Source of the DNA: Streptomyces sp. Root431
GTDB lineage: Bacteria > Actinomycetota > Actinomycetes > Streptomycetales > Streptomycetaceae
NCBI RefSeq assembly: GCF_001426585.1
Contig: NZ_LMEI01000006.1
Location: forward strand, 424,956-488,955
Length of the DNA: 64,000 nucleotides
Reading direction: 5' to 3'
This document shows, piece by piece, positions 37,706-60,628 of this stretch (within the stretch, counting starts at the first letter, position 1; every line of letters starts with the position of its first letter). The notes below the pieces were generated by a model that saw only the letters and a program-made list of their open reading frames with translations, did no database searches and was not told the origin of the DNA. Made by a program: the position numbers and the translations under genes.

Positions 37706-38767
37706 GTGTCAACTGGTGCACGTCCCGCGCTCGCGCGGTTCGCCGGATCCGCTCCCCGCGTGGCCGTCGTCGCGGTGGCGGCGCTCGCCCTCGCCGCCTG
37801 CGGGGGCGGGACGGAGAAGTCCGGCTCGTCCTCCTCGCCCTCCGTGTCGGCGCCGGCCGACGGAGCGGGCAAGCCCGGTGCGTTCCCGGTCACGGTCGCG
37901 CACAAGTACGGCAGCACCACGATCGACAAGGAGCCGAAGACGATCGTCACGCTCGGTCTCTCCGACCAGGACGCGGTGCTCGCGCTCGGCGTCAAGCCGG
38001 CCGGCTCCGTCGACTGGTTCAAGGAGCAGCCGTACGGCAAGTGGCCGTGGACCAAGGACAAGTGGGGCTCCACGAAGCCGGTCATCGTCGGCGAGCGCGA
38101 CGAGTACAACATCGAGAAGATCGCGGAGCTCAAGCCGGACCTGGTCATCGCCCAGTACTCGGGGATGAAGAAGGAGCAGTACGACACGCTCTCCAAGTTC
38201 ACCAAGGTCGTCGCCCAGCCCAAGGAGCACCCCGACTACGGGGCGCCGTGGCAGGTCATGACCCGGCAGATCGGCAAGGCGCTCGGCAAGGACGCCGAGA
38301 CCGAGAAGCTGATCGCGGACATCGACACCCGCTTCAAGGCCGTCCGCGACAAGCACCCCGAGTTCGCGCAGAAGACGCTGGCCGTCGCCGACTCCTTCGA
38401 GGCCGGGAAGTACTCGGCGTTCACCAGGACCGACCCCAAGTCGATCTTCTTCTCCGGACTCGGCTTCAAGCTGAAGCCGGAGATCGACGGCCTGGCCAAG
38501 CCGGGCTGGAACGTCGCCGAACTCAGCGCCGAGAAGCTGAACGTCCTCGACGTCGACCGGCTGGTCTGGGTCACCTCCAGCACCGAGGCCAACGACCGGA
38601 TCAAGGCGGAGCCGCTCTACAAGAAGCTGAAGGTCAACCAGGGGAAGCGCGACCTGTTCGTGCCCTACCAGGACCCGGACATCGGCGCCGCGTTCTCCTT
38701 CAACACCGTCCTGTCGATCCCGTACGCCATCGACGAGATCGAGCCGCTCCTCGCGGCCGTCAAGTGA
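37706..38767 (+). CDS. Ferric-siderophore substrate-binding lipoprotein
   Basis: 353 residues from GTG 37706, with AAGGAA five bases upstream; an in-frame GTG at 37691 is the alternative. The lipobox LALAACGGG anchors it outside. The body matches FecB/FepB-like binding proteins (GLSDQDAVLALGVKPAG, LKPDLVIAQYSGM). It would capture the ferric siderophore and pass it to the FecCD permeases at 57452. Confidence 0.92.
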   Translation: MSTGARPALARFAGSAPRVAVVAVAALALAACGGGTEKSGSSSSPSVSAPADGAGKPGAFPVTVAHKYGSTTIDKEPKTIVTLGLSDQDAVLALGVKPAGSVDWFKEQPYGKWPWTKDKWGSTKPVIVGERDEYNIEKIAELKPDLVIAQYSGMKKEQYDTLSKFTKVVAQPKEHPDYGAPWQVMTRQIGKALGKDAETEKLIADIDTRFKAVRDKHPEFAQKTLAVADSFEAGKYSAFTRTDPKSIFFSGLGFKLKPEIDGLAKPGWNVAELSAEKLNVLDVDRLVWVTSSTEANDRIKAEPLYKKLKVNQGKRDLFVPYQDPDIGAAFSFNTVLSIPYAIDEIEPLLAAVK

Positions 38768-38807
38768 CGAAGCACCACTGACGCACCGTCGGGGAGCGTC
38801 GACCGAA

Positions 38808-38839
38808 TCGACGGCGTGGCGGTCCCGCCACGCCGTCGA
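38808..38839 (+). terminator. Perfect hairpin just before the NRPS gene
   Basis: TCGACGGCGTGGCGG (38808-38822) and CCGCCACGCCGTCGA (38825-38839) are perfect 15-base inverted repeats separated by two bases. It lies 41 bases after the binding-protein stop and 57 before the NRPS start. It could reduce read-through so that less NRPS than binding protein is made. Confidence 0.65.
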
Positions 38840-38895
38840 GCCGCACCCGGAACCCTCCACACCGACGCACCTCCAGGGAAAGGCCACTTCGTACG

Positions 38896-53366
<14,471 letters not shown>

Positions 53367-53370
<4 letters not shown>

Positions 53371-53576
53371 CGACCAACCCCTTCGAGGACCCGCAGGGCC
53401 GCTTTCTGGTGCTCGTGAACGAGGAGAACCAGCACTCGCTGTGGCCCTCCTTCGCCGCGGTGCCCGCCGGCTGGCGGACCGTCTTCGGCGAGGACACCCG
53501 CGAGGCCTGCCTGGCCCACGTCGAGTCCCACTGGACCGACCTGCGGCCGGCGAGCCTCGTCACCCGGCAGGGCTGA
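53367..53576 (+). CDS. MbtH-like NRPS partner protein
   Basis: 69 residues, normal length. The family signature [26 protein letters not shown] and the later VPAGW are intact. MbtH proteins bind and activate adenylation domains. The ATG overlaps the NRPS stop by four bases (ATGA), so it is translationally coupled to its partner. Confidence 0.96.
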
Positions 53577-53580
53577 GCCG

Positions 53581-53629
53581 AACGAAGGAGGGGCGTCACG
53601 ACGATCCGTCGTGACGCCCCTCCTTCGTT
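53581..53629. terminator. Very strong terminator after mbtH
   Basis: A perfect 23-bp stem (53581-53603 with 53607-53629) and a three-base loop follow the MbtH stop by four bases; the stem core is AGGGGCGTCACGACG/CGTCGTGACGCCCC. A T-rich TTCGTT follows. It separates the convergent NRPS and exporter transcripts and can work in both directions. Confidence 0.92.
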
Positions 53630-53645
53630 CGTTGCGCCCCTCATT

Positions 53646-53691
53646 GGGCCGGTGAGACCGGCCGCCTCTCAGTGGGCCGGTGAGACCGGCA
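53646..53691. repeat. Short direct duplication at the exporter 3' end
   Basis: GGGCCGGTGAGACCGGC occurs at about 53646-53662 and again from about 53674. The second copy encodes the last residues of the minus-strand exporter gene and the first lies just outside it. GCCGGT/ACCGGC also forms a small palindrome in each copy. This looks like a recent slip duplication at the gene end. Confidence 0.6.
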
Positions 53692-55591
53692 CGTCGGAGT
53701 CGGCGTCGGAGGTGGCGGCCGGCTTCGGCACGCTCCCGCTCCCCTTCTCCCCGGGCTGCCGCCGGCTGTCGGACCACGCCGCCCAGAGGTCGGCGTACCG
53801 GCCGCCCGCGGCGATCAGCTCCTCGTGGGTGCCGTTCTCCACGACCCGGCCCCCGTCCAGGACGACGACGCGGTCGGCGGTCGCGGCCTGCGGCAGACGG
53901 TGGGCCACCATCAGCCCCGTACGGCCCTCAAGGGCCCGCGCCGCCGCCTCCTCCAGGACGCGCGCGCCCGCGCTGCCCGCGTCGGCCGTCGCCTCGTCGA
54001 GGATGGCGACGGGCGGATCGGCGAGGACGAGCCGGGCCAGCGCGAGGTGCTGCGCCTGCGTCACCGTCAGCCGGTGGCCGCCCTCGCCGACGACCGTGGC
54101 GAGCCCCTCGGGAAGCGCCTCCGCCCACGCCAGGGCGCCCACCCGGTCCAGGGCCGCGCGCAGTTCCTCGTCACCGGCGTCGGGCCGGGCGAGACGCAGG
54201 TCCTCGGCGAGCGGACCGGCGAAGACGTGCACTTCCTGGCTGATGAGGGCCACCGCGCGCCGGACCCCGGCCGGGCCCAGCTTCGCGACCGGGACGCCGC
54301 CGAGGGTGATCGAGCCCGACGTCGGCTCGTGGACCCCGGCGATGACCTTGGCGAGGGTCGTCTTGCCCGCCCCGCTCGCGCCGACCAGGGCCACCCGCTC
54401 CCCGCTGCGTACGGTGAGGTCGACCTCGTGCAGCACGGGAGCCCCCGTGCCGTACGCGTGGCTGAGCCCCGACACCGTGACCGAGCCGTCCACGGGAGCG
54501 TCCGCGCCCTGCGGCGCGGGCTCGGCCGGGAGGGCCGAGACCCCCACCAGGCGGGCGAAGCTCGCGCCCGCGGACTGCGCGTCGTCCAGGAGGTACAGCG
54601 TCGCGTTGATCGGGTTGAAGAGGCTGTGGAAGTACAGCGCGGCGGCCGTGGCCGTACCGATGCTGACCGAACCGCCGTCGACCAGGACGAATCCGGTGGC
54701 GAGCATCGCGGCCAGGCCGATGAACTCGGCGAGGTTCAGCCGGGAGAAGAAGCCGCTGACGAGGTGGATGCCCCGCAGGCCGAGGTCGCGCGCCGCCGCC
54801 GACCGCTCCTCCAGGAGACCGGAGTGCGTCCCGCCGAGGCGGAAGGCGCGGACGGTCCGCGCGCCGCCGACGCTGTCGAGCAGCTGGTGCTGCAAGGCGC
54901 CGGTGGCGATGCGGTGCTCGCCGTACACGGGGGAGGAGCGGCGCATGTACCAGCGGACGGAGAAGACCTGGACCGGCGCGGCGAGGAGCGCGGCGAGCAG
55001 GAACCGCCAGTCGAGGACGGCGAGTCCGACGAAGGTGAGCACGATCGTGAGCGCGGAGCGGCTGAACTCGGGCAGCGCCTGCCGCACCGACTTCGCGATC
55101 ATGGACACGTCGCTCGTCACCCGGGAGACGAGGTCGCCGGAGCCGGCCGCCTCGACGCGCTCCAGCGGCAGCCGCAGCGCCCGCTCGATGAACTGCTCGC
55201 GCAGCGCGGCGAGCACGGTCTCGCCGAGCCGGGCGACGAGCGTGCTGCCGACGGCCGCCGCCGCGCCGCGGGCCACGGCGACGGCGATGAGCAGGACGAG
55301 CGGCAGCGTCAGGGCCTGGGGCCCGCGCTGCTCCACGACCAGGTCGACGATGTGCCCGAGGAGGGGCGCGGTGAGCAGGCCGATCGCGGTTCCGGCGACC
55401 AGGACGGTCATCGCGCCCACGGCCAGGAGCCGGTGGCCGTGGAGCATCGTGCGGAGCGCCGCCCTGCACGCGGCGCCCGAGGCGGTCGGCAGGAGCGCGC
55501 GGTCGGGGCTGCTTGCGGTCATGGTCTGTTCCGTCTCCTCGGGCGGTGTCGTACGCGGTGCCTCGTCGGTCGTCATGGCGGCGTCCGTCAT
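53669..55591 (-). CDS. ABC exporter half-transporter, second subunit
   Basis: 640 residues: six membrane segments (about 45-330) and a nucleotide-binding domain. Walker A (GASGAGKTT, near 402) and Walker B (VAILDEAT, near 528) are canonical, but the signature motif is degenerate: LTVTQAQ in place of LSGGQ. ATG at 55591 overlaps the stop of the upstream subunit. The reading frame runs on through that neighbour but encodes nothing there. With its partner it forms a heterodimer that probably exports the siderophore. Confidence 0.92.
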   Translation of the reverse strand: MTDAAMTTDEAPRTTPPEETEQTMTASSPDRALLPTASGAACRAALRTMLHGHRLLAVGAMTVLVAGTAIGLLTAPLLGHIVDLVVEQRGPQALTLPLVLLIAVAVARGAAAAVGSTLVARLGETVLAALREQFIERALRLPLERVEAAGSGDLVSRVTSDVSMIAKSVRQALPEFSRSALTIVLTFVGLAVLDWRFLLAALLAAPVQVFSVRWYMRRSSPVYGEHRIATGALQHQLLDSVGGARTVRAFRLGGTHSGLLEERSAAARDLGLRGIHLVSGFFSRLNLAEFIGLAAMLATGFVLVDGGSVSIGTATAAALYFHSLFNPINATLYLLDDAQSAGASFARLVGVSALPAEPAPQGADAPVDGSVTVSGLSHAYGTGAPVLHEVDLTVRSGERVALVGASGAGKTTLAKVIAGVHEPTSGSITLGGVPVAKLGPAGVRRAVALISQEVHVFAGPLAEDLRLARPDAGDEELRAALDRVGALAWAEALPEGLATVVGEGGHRLTVTQAQHLALARLVLADPPVAILDEATADAGSAGARVLEEAAARALEGRTGLMVAHRLPQAATADRVVVLDGGRVVENGTHEELIAAGGRYADLWAAWSDSRRQPGEKGSGSVPKPAATSDADSDVPVSPAH

Positions 55592-57285
55592 GCCAGCACC
55601 GTCGCGCGGTACGTCTCGTCGGCGGCGAGGAGGTCGTTGTGGTGGCCGGCGGCCCGTACCGCGCCGTCCTCCAGGACCACCACCCGGTCGGTCACCGCGA
55701 GGAGCGCGGGGCTGGTGGTGACGAGGACGGTCGTACGGCCCCGGCGGACCTCCCGCAGCCGGCTCGCGATCCGCGACTCGGTGACGGTGTCGACGGCGGT
55801 GGTCGGATCGTGCAGCACGAGCACGGGCCGGTCGGCGGCGAGCGCCCGGGCCAGCGCCACGCGCTGGCGCTGGCCGCCGGAGAGCGACCGGCCGCGCTCG
55901 GCGAGGAGGGTGTCCACGCCGTCCGGGAGGAGCTGGGCCACGTCGTCGGCGGCCGAGGCCCCTAGGGCGCGGTCGACCGCCGCCGTGTCGCCGTCGGCCG
56001 CGGCCCGTACGTTGTCGATGAGGGTGCTCTCGAACAGGTCCGCGTCGTGGTGGGCGACGAGGACGGCCCGGCGCAGCGCGTCGGGGTCGAGCCCGGTGAG
56101 GGGCACGCCGTCGAGCTCGATCGTGCCCTCGGCGGGGTCCTTCTCGCGGGCCAGGCAGAGCAGCAGGTCGGCGGCGGCCGCCGGGTCCCGGGCGACGATG
56201 CCGGTCAGGCCGCCGGCGGGCAGGTCGAGGTCCACGCCCCGGAGGGCGCCGAGCGACACCCCGCGCAGGGCGAGGTGACCGGCGGCCGGGTCGGCCGGGA
56301 CCGCCTGCCCGCCCTCGACGGCGGCGGGCTCGGCGAGCACCTCGGCGATCCGCCGTGCCGAGGCCCGGCCCTGGGCGAGTTCGGCGTTGACGTAGGTGAG
56401 CAGCTGGAACGGCCCGAGGAGGAACTGCGCCAGGCCCACGGCCGCCACCAGGTCGCCGACGCTGATGCTGCCGTCCATGGCGAGGTAGGCGCCCACCAGA
56501 CCGATCACGGCGATGAAGACGCCGGTCAGGGCGAGGACCGCGCCCTCGTGCCCGGCCCGGCTGCGGGCCGCGCGCAGGGCGGCGGCCAGCGAGTCCTGGC
56601 TCGTGGTGCGGTAGCGGGCGACGGCCGCCGACTCGGCGCCCATGCCCTTGAGGACGCGCAGACCGGAGACGAGGTCGGCGGCGACGCCCGAGGCGTGGGC
56701 GGCGCGCTCCTGCTCGGTCTCGCTGCGCCGTTCCAGGGGCCGGCTGATGCGGTGTCCGAGCCAGAGCAGCGGCGGGATGCCGAGCAGGACGAGGAGGCCC
56801 AGCGGGACGGAGATCCGCAGGAGCGCCACGGCGCTGATCGCGAGGGCCGCGACCGCCGACACCCCGTACGCGATGATGGTCGCCACCGAGCCCACCCGGC
56901 GGGCGTCGTTGGTGGCGATGCTCGTCAGGGCGCCGGGGAGCCGGTTCGTCTCGGCGCCGCCCCGGGGGTCGAGGACGCGCGCGGCCAGCTCCATGCGGAG
57001 CCGGTGCGCGGCGTGCTCGCCCGCGCCCTCGGTGATCCGTGCGCTCGTGCGGTAGCAGGTGGAGAGCACGAGGAAGAGGACGGCGAGGACGACCAGCCAG
57101 CGCAGCAGGGCGTCGGAGGAGCCGGTCGCCACCGCTGTGTCGATGATGACGCCGATGACCACCGGGATCAGGGCCTCGCACCCTTGGTGGGTCATGCCGA
57201 GCAGGGACGCCGCGATGATGCGGGGACGCTGCCCTCTGATCGCTCGACCGAGGACAAGTGCCCCTGTCGGTCCGCCCGTTGGCAT
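55588..57285 (-). CDS. ABC exporter half-transporter, first subunit
   Basis: 565 residues with six membrane segments and a nucleotide-binding domain. The signature LSGGQRQRVALARAL (near 468) is intact, but the Walker A equivalent reads VARDPAAAADLLL near 360, without the GKS/GKT core, and Walker B reads VLVLHDPTT without the catalytic Glu. It therefore cannot hydrolyse ATP alone; the partner's intact Walker motifs complete one site with this signature. ATG at 57285 follows GGAGGAG. Iron boxes lie 31 and 79 bases upstream. Confidence 0.92.
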   Translation of the reverse strand: MPTGGPTGALVLGRAIRGQRPRIIAASLLGMTHQGCEALIPVVIGVIIDTAVATGSSDALLRWLVVLAVLFLVLSTCYRTSARITEGAGEHAAHRLRMELAARVLDPRGGAETNRLPGALTSIATNDARRVGSVATIIAYGVSAVAALAISAVALLRISVPLGLLVLLGIPPLLWLGHRISRPLERRSETEQERAAHASGVAADLVSGLRVLKGMGAESAAVARYRTTSQDSLAAALRAARSRAGHEGAVLALTGVFIAVIGLVGAYLAMDGSISVGDLVAAVGLAQFLLGPFQLLTYVNAELAQGRASARRIAEVLAEPAAVEGGQAVPADPAAGHLALRGVSLGALRGVDLDLPAGGLTGIVARDPAAAADLLLCLAREKDPAEGTIELDGVPLTGLDPDALRRAVLVAHHDADLFESTLIDNVRAAADGDTAAVDRALGASAADDVAQLLPDGVDTLLAERGRSLSGGQRQRVALARALAADRPVLVLHDPTTAVDTVTESRIASRLREVRRGRTTVLVTTSPALLAVTDRVVVLEDGAVRAAGHHNDLLAADETYRATVLA

Positions 57286-57315
57286 GTGGCTCCTCCACGG
57301 AGAGCTTGATGATGG

Positions 57316-57334
57316 TTAGGTAAGCCTACTCTGA
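57316..57334. promoter_or_regulatory. Iron box for the exporter operon
   Basis: TTAGGTAAGCCTACTCTGA keeps a good left half-site and a weak right one. It lies 31 bases before the exporter start and faces the minus strand. Confidence 0.65.
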
Positions 57335-57363
57335 CCTTGCGGCGCGTTGACCGGTCGATTGCG

Positions 57364-57382
57364 TTCGGTTAGCCTCACCTAA
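57364..57382. promoter_or_regulatory. Iron box for the importer operon
   Basis: TTCGGTTAGCCTCACCTAA keeps most of the iron-box consensus. It lies 70 bases before the FecCD permease start. Together with 57316 it makes the divergent region iron-controlled in both directions. Confidence 0.82.
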
Positions 57383-57451
57383 GTACCGGCCTGTCAGTCT
57401 CGGTTCCGCGGGGTCCGCCCCGCGCGCCAACTGCCTTCAGGGGAGCTGTCG

Positions 57452-58513
57452 TTGTCCGTCCAGTCCCGCGAACAGGTCGGGAAGGCCGTCGACGCCGCAC
57501 CCCCCTCGGGCCGCACCGGGGCGACGCTCCGGAGCCTCGGCCTGCTGCTCGGCGTCGCGGCCCTCGTCCTCGTCTCCCTCCTCAGCGTCTGGGTCGGCAC
57601 CCGGGGCATCCCCTTCACCGCCACCTGGCACGTGCTGTGGAACCCCGACGGGTCGGAGACGTCGGTCATCATCCATGACTACCGCATCCCCAGGACCCTC
57701 CTCGGGATGCTGGTCGGCACGGCGCTCGGCCTCGCCGGCGCCCTGATGCAGGCACTGACCCGCAATCCGCTCGCCGACCCCGGCATGCTCGGCGTCAACC
57801 TCGGGGCCTCCGCGGGCGTCGTGGTGGCCATCGCCTTCTTCGGCGTCGCGGCGCCCCTCGGCTACGTGTGGTTCGCCCTCGCCGGCGCCGCCGCCGCGTC
57901 CGCCGGGGTCTACCTCCTCGGCTCCTCCGGCCGGAAGCTCGCCTCGCCCGAGCGGCTCGTCGTCGCCGGCGCCGCCGTCACCGCCGTGCTGTACGCCTTC
58001 AACTGGGCGATCCTCATCCTCGCCCCCAAGGCCTTCGACCAGTTCCGCTTCTGGACCGTCGGCTCCCTCGCCGGCCGCTACTACGACGTCGTCCTCATGG
58101 CGCTGCCCTTCATCGCGGTCGGCCTCGTCGTCGCCCTCTTCCTCGCGCCCTCGCTCAACGCCCTCGCCATGGGCGACCAGATGGGGCGGGCCCTCGGCGT
58201 GAACGTCGGCAGGACCCGCGCCCTCGGCGCCGTCGCCGTCATGCTCCTGTGCGGCGCCGCGACCGCAGCCGCCGGACCGATCGGCTTCGTGGGGCTCGCC
58301 GTCCCGCACGTCGCCCGGTTCGTCGTCGGCCCCGACCAGCGGTGGGTGTTCGCGTACTCGATGCTCATCGCCCCCGTCCTCCTCATCGGCTCGGACGTCA
58401 TCGGCCGGATCCTCGGCGCCCCCGGCGAGGTGCAGGTCGGCATCGTCACCGCCTTCATCGGAGCGCCCCTCTTCATCGCCCTCTGCCGCCGCCGAAAGCT
58501 GGTCATGCTGTGA
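57452..58513 (+). CDS. Ferric-siderophore ABC permease (FecCD), first
   Basis: 353 residues, about ten membrane helices. The FecCD motifs RIPRTLLGMLVGTALGLAGA and TRNPLADPGMLG are clear. A TTG start at 57452 is supported by GGGGAG six bases upstream. It overlaps the next permease by four bases. Confidence 0.93.
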   Translation: MSVQSREQVGKAVDAAPPSGRTGATLRSLGLLLGVAALVLVSLLSVWVGTRGIPFTATWHVLWNPDGSETSVIIHDYRIPRTLLGMLVGTALGLAGALMQALTRNPLADPGMLGVNLGASAGVVVAIAFFGVAAPLGYVWFALAGAAAASAGVYLLGSSGRKLASPERLVVAGAAVTAVLYAFNWAILILAPKAFDQFRFWTVGSLAGRYYDVVLMALPFIAVGLVVALFLAPSLNALAMGDQMGRALGVNVGRTRALGAVAVMLLCGAATAAAGPIGFVGLAVPHVARFVVGPDQRWVFAYSMLIAPVLLIGSDVIGRILGAPGEVQVGIVTAFIGAPLFIALCRRRKLVML

Positions 58514-59601
58514 CTGCCGTACGGGAGGCGAAGGCCTCCGGACCCCCGCCGCCGCCCCGCGTCGTCAGCGGCCGGGTCGTCCGTACGCCCTCGGGGACCG
58601 TCTCCCTGCTCGTCCGGGGCCGGACCGTCGCCGTCACCGCCGGCATCCTCGCCGCGCTCCTCGTCGTCGCGGGCGTCACCCTGACCACGGGCGACTTCGA
58701 CCTCTCCGTCGGGGAGGTCCTCCAGGCCCTCACCGGCAACGGCTCCGGCATCGCCGACTTCGTCGTCAACACCCTGCGCATGCCGCGGCTCGTGACCGCG
58801 CTCTGCGTCGGCGCGGCCCTCGCGGTCAGCGGGGCCATCCTGCAGAGCGTCACCGGCAACCCCCTCGGCAGCCCCGACATCATCGGCTTCACCAACGGCT
58901 CCGCCGTCGGCGCGCTCGTCGTCATCGTCGTGCTCCACGGCAGCATGACGCAGATCGCGCTCGGCGCCCTCGTCGGCGGACTCGCCACCGCCCTCGCCGT
59001 CCACCTCCTCATGCTCGGCCGGGGGATCCAGGGCTTCCGCCTGGTCGTCGTCGGCATCGGCGTCAGCGCCCTGCTCCTCGCCGTCAACTCGTACCTGATC
59101 ACCCGCGCGACCTTCCAGGAGGCCCTGGAGGCCCAGGCCTGGCTGATCGGCAGCCTGGGGAACCGGCTCTGGACCCACGCCACCGCCATCGGCATCGCCG
59201 TCGCCGTCCTGCTGCCGCTCGCCTTCTTCCTCTCCCGCCGCCTCTCCATGGTCGAGATGGGCGACACCACCGCCATGGCCCTCGGCGTCGACGTGGCCCG
59301 CACCCGCACCCTCCTCCTCGTCATCAGCGTCGCCCTCGCCGCGTTCGCCACCGCCGTCACCGGCCCCATCTGGTTCATCGCCCTGGCCGCGCCGCAAGTG
59401 GCCCGCAAGCTGACCCGCTCCGCCGGGCCCGCCCTGCTGCCGTCCGCCCTCATGGGCGCGGTCATGCTCGCGCTGAGCGACCTCGCCGTGCAGCGCCTCT
59501 TCGCCCCCGCCCTCCTCCCCGTGGGCACGGCGACCGGCTGCGTCGGCGGGCTCTACCTGATCTGGCTACTGGTCACCGAGTCGCGAAAGAGCCGCGCATG
59601 A
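58510..59601 (+). CDS. Ferric-siderophore ABC permease (FecCD), second
   Basis: 363 residues from GTG 58510, which overlaps the previous stop. It has the same fold with RMPRLVTALCVGAALAVSGA and TGNPLGSPDIIGF. A short cytoplasmic leader rich in Pro precedes the first helix. It forms the heterodimeric channel with the preceding gene. Confidence 0.93.
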   Translation: MTAVREAKASGPPPPPRVVSGRVVRTPSGTVSLLVRGRTVAVTAGILAALLVVAGVTLTTGDFDLSVGEVLQALTGNGSGIADFVVNTLRMPRLVTALCVGAALAVSGAILQSVTGNPLGSPDIIGFTNGSAVGALVVIVVLHGSMTQIALGALVGGLATALAVHLLMLGRGIQGFRLVVVGIGVSALLLAVNSYLITRATFQEALEAQAWLIGSLGNRLWTHATAIGIAVAVLLPLAFFLSRRLSMVEMGDTTAMALGVDVARTRTLLLVISVALAAFATAVTGPIWFIALAAPQVARKLTRSAGPALLPSALMGAVMLALSDLAVQRLFAPALLPVGTATGCVGGLYLIWLLVTESRKSRA

Positions 59602-60590
59602 CAGCAACAGCGAACCGCCCGAAGAACGGCCCGTCGGACCGCCCGGAGAACAGCCCGACCAACGGCCCGACCGACCTCCCGGCGTCCGACCCGACCGGCC
59701 TCCCGGCGTCCGGCCCGACCGACCGTCCGACGTCCGACCCGACCGGCCGCCGCCCGGCCTCCCGCCTGCGCGCCGAGAACCTGACGCTCTCCTACGACCA
59801 GCGGACCGTCGCGACCGGCCTCGGCGTCGACATCCCCGACCACTCGTTCACCGTCATCATCGGGCCCAACGCCTGCGGCAAGTCGACCCTGCTCACGGCC
59901 CTCGCCCGGATGCTCAAGCCCCGGACCGGGCAGGTCTACCTGGACGGAGCGGCCATCTCCTCGTACCGCTCCCGCGAGGTCGCGCGCCGCCTCGGACTGC
60001 TCCCGCAGTCCTCGACCGCCCCCGGCGGCATCACCGTCGGCGACCTCGTCGCCCGCGGCCGCTACCCGCACCAGGGCATGCTGAAGCAGTGGTCCGCCGA
60101 CGACGAGGCGGCCGTGGTCGAGGCGATGCGGCAGACCGGCGTCCTCGAACTCGCCGACCGGCCCGTCGACGACCTCTCCGGCGGCCAGCGCCAGCGCGTC
60201 TGGCTGTCCATGGTCCTGGCACAGCAGACCTCGATCCTGCTCCTCGACGAGCCGACGACCTTCCTGGACATCGCCCACCAGGTCGAGGTCCTCGACCTGT
60301 GCGCCGAACTCCACGCCCGCAAGGGCCACACGATCGTGGCCGTCCTCCACGACCTCAACCAGGCCTGCCGCTACGCCACGCACCTCATCGTGATGCGGCC
60401 CGGGGGCGTGATCGCCGCCGAGGGCGACCCGTCGACCGTCATGACCGCCGAGCTGGTCGAGGACGTGTTCGGCCTGCCCTGCCGGATCATCGACGACCCG
60501 GAGACGGGCACGCCGCTGATGGTGCCGGCGGCGCCCAAGCGGTACGCGCCCACGACGGAACCCGCGGAGCTCACCCCGACCTCTGTCTGA
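59598..60590 (+). CDS. Ferric-siderophore ABC ATPase (FepC/FecE type)
   Basis: 330 residues. Walker A is GPNACGKST, Q-loop LLPQSS, signature LSGGQRQRVWLSMVLAQ, Walker B ILLLDEPTTFLD, and the H-loop AVLHDLN. It energises the FecCD pair. Residues 1-50 are a Pro/Thr/Asp-rich leader with repeats such as LPASDPTGLPASGPTD, encoded by nine- to twelve-base repeats at about 59620-59750; this is not usual for the family. It overlaps the upstream permease by four bases. Confidence 0.94.
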   Translation: MTATANRPKNGPSDRPENSPTNGPTDLPASDPTGLPASGPTDRPTSDPTGRRPASRLRAENLTLSYDQRTVATGLGVDIPDHSFTVIIGPNACGKSTLLTALARMLKPRTGQVYLDGAAISSYRSREVARRLGLLPQSSTAPGGITVGDLVARGRYPHQGMLKQWSADDEAAVVEAMRQTGVLELADRPVDDLSGGQRQRVWLSMVLAQQTSILLLDEPTTFLDIAHQVEVLDLCAELHARKGHTIVAVLHDLNQACRYATHLIVMRPGGVIAAEGDPSTVMTAELVEDVFGLPCRIIDDPETGTPLMVPAAPKRYAPTTEPAELTPTSV

Positions 60591-60628
60591 CCCCTGACGA
60601 CTCCGACGACCAACCGGACGGACCGCCC

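Noticed and set aside
53669..57298. One 1209-residue fused ABC exporter
   Set aside because: The frame is open across both genes, but its first 569 residues are nonsense. The true upstream subunit is in another frame and overlaps by ATGA.
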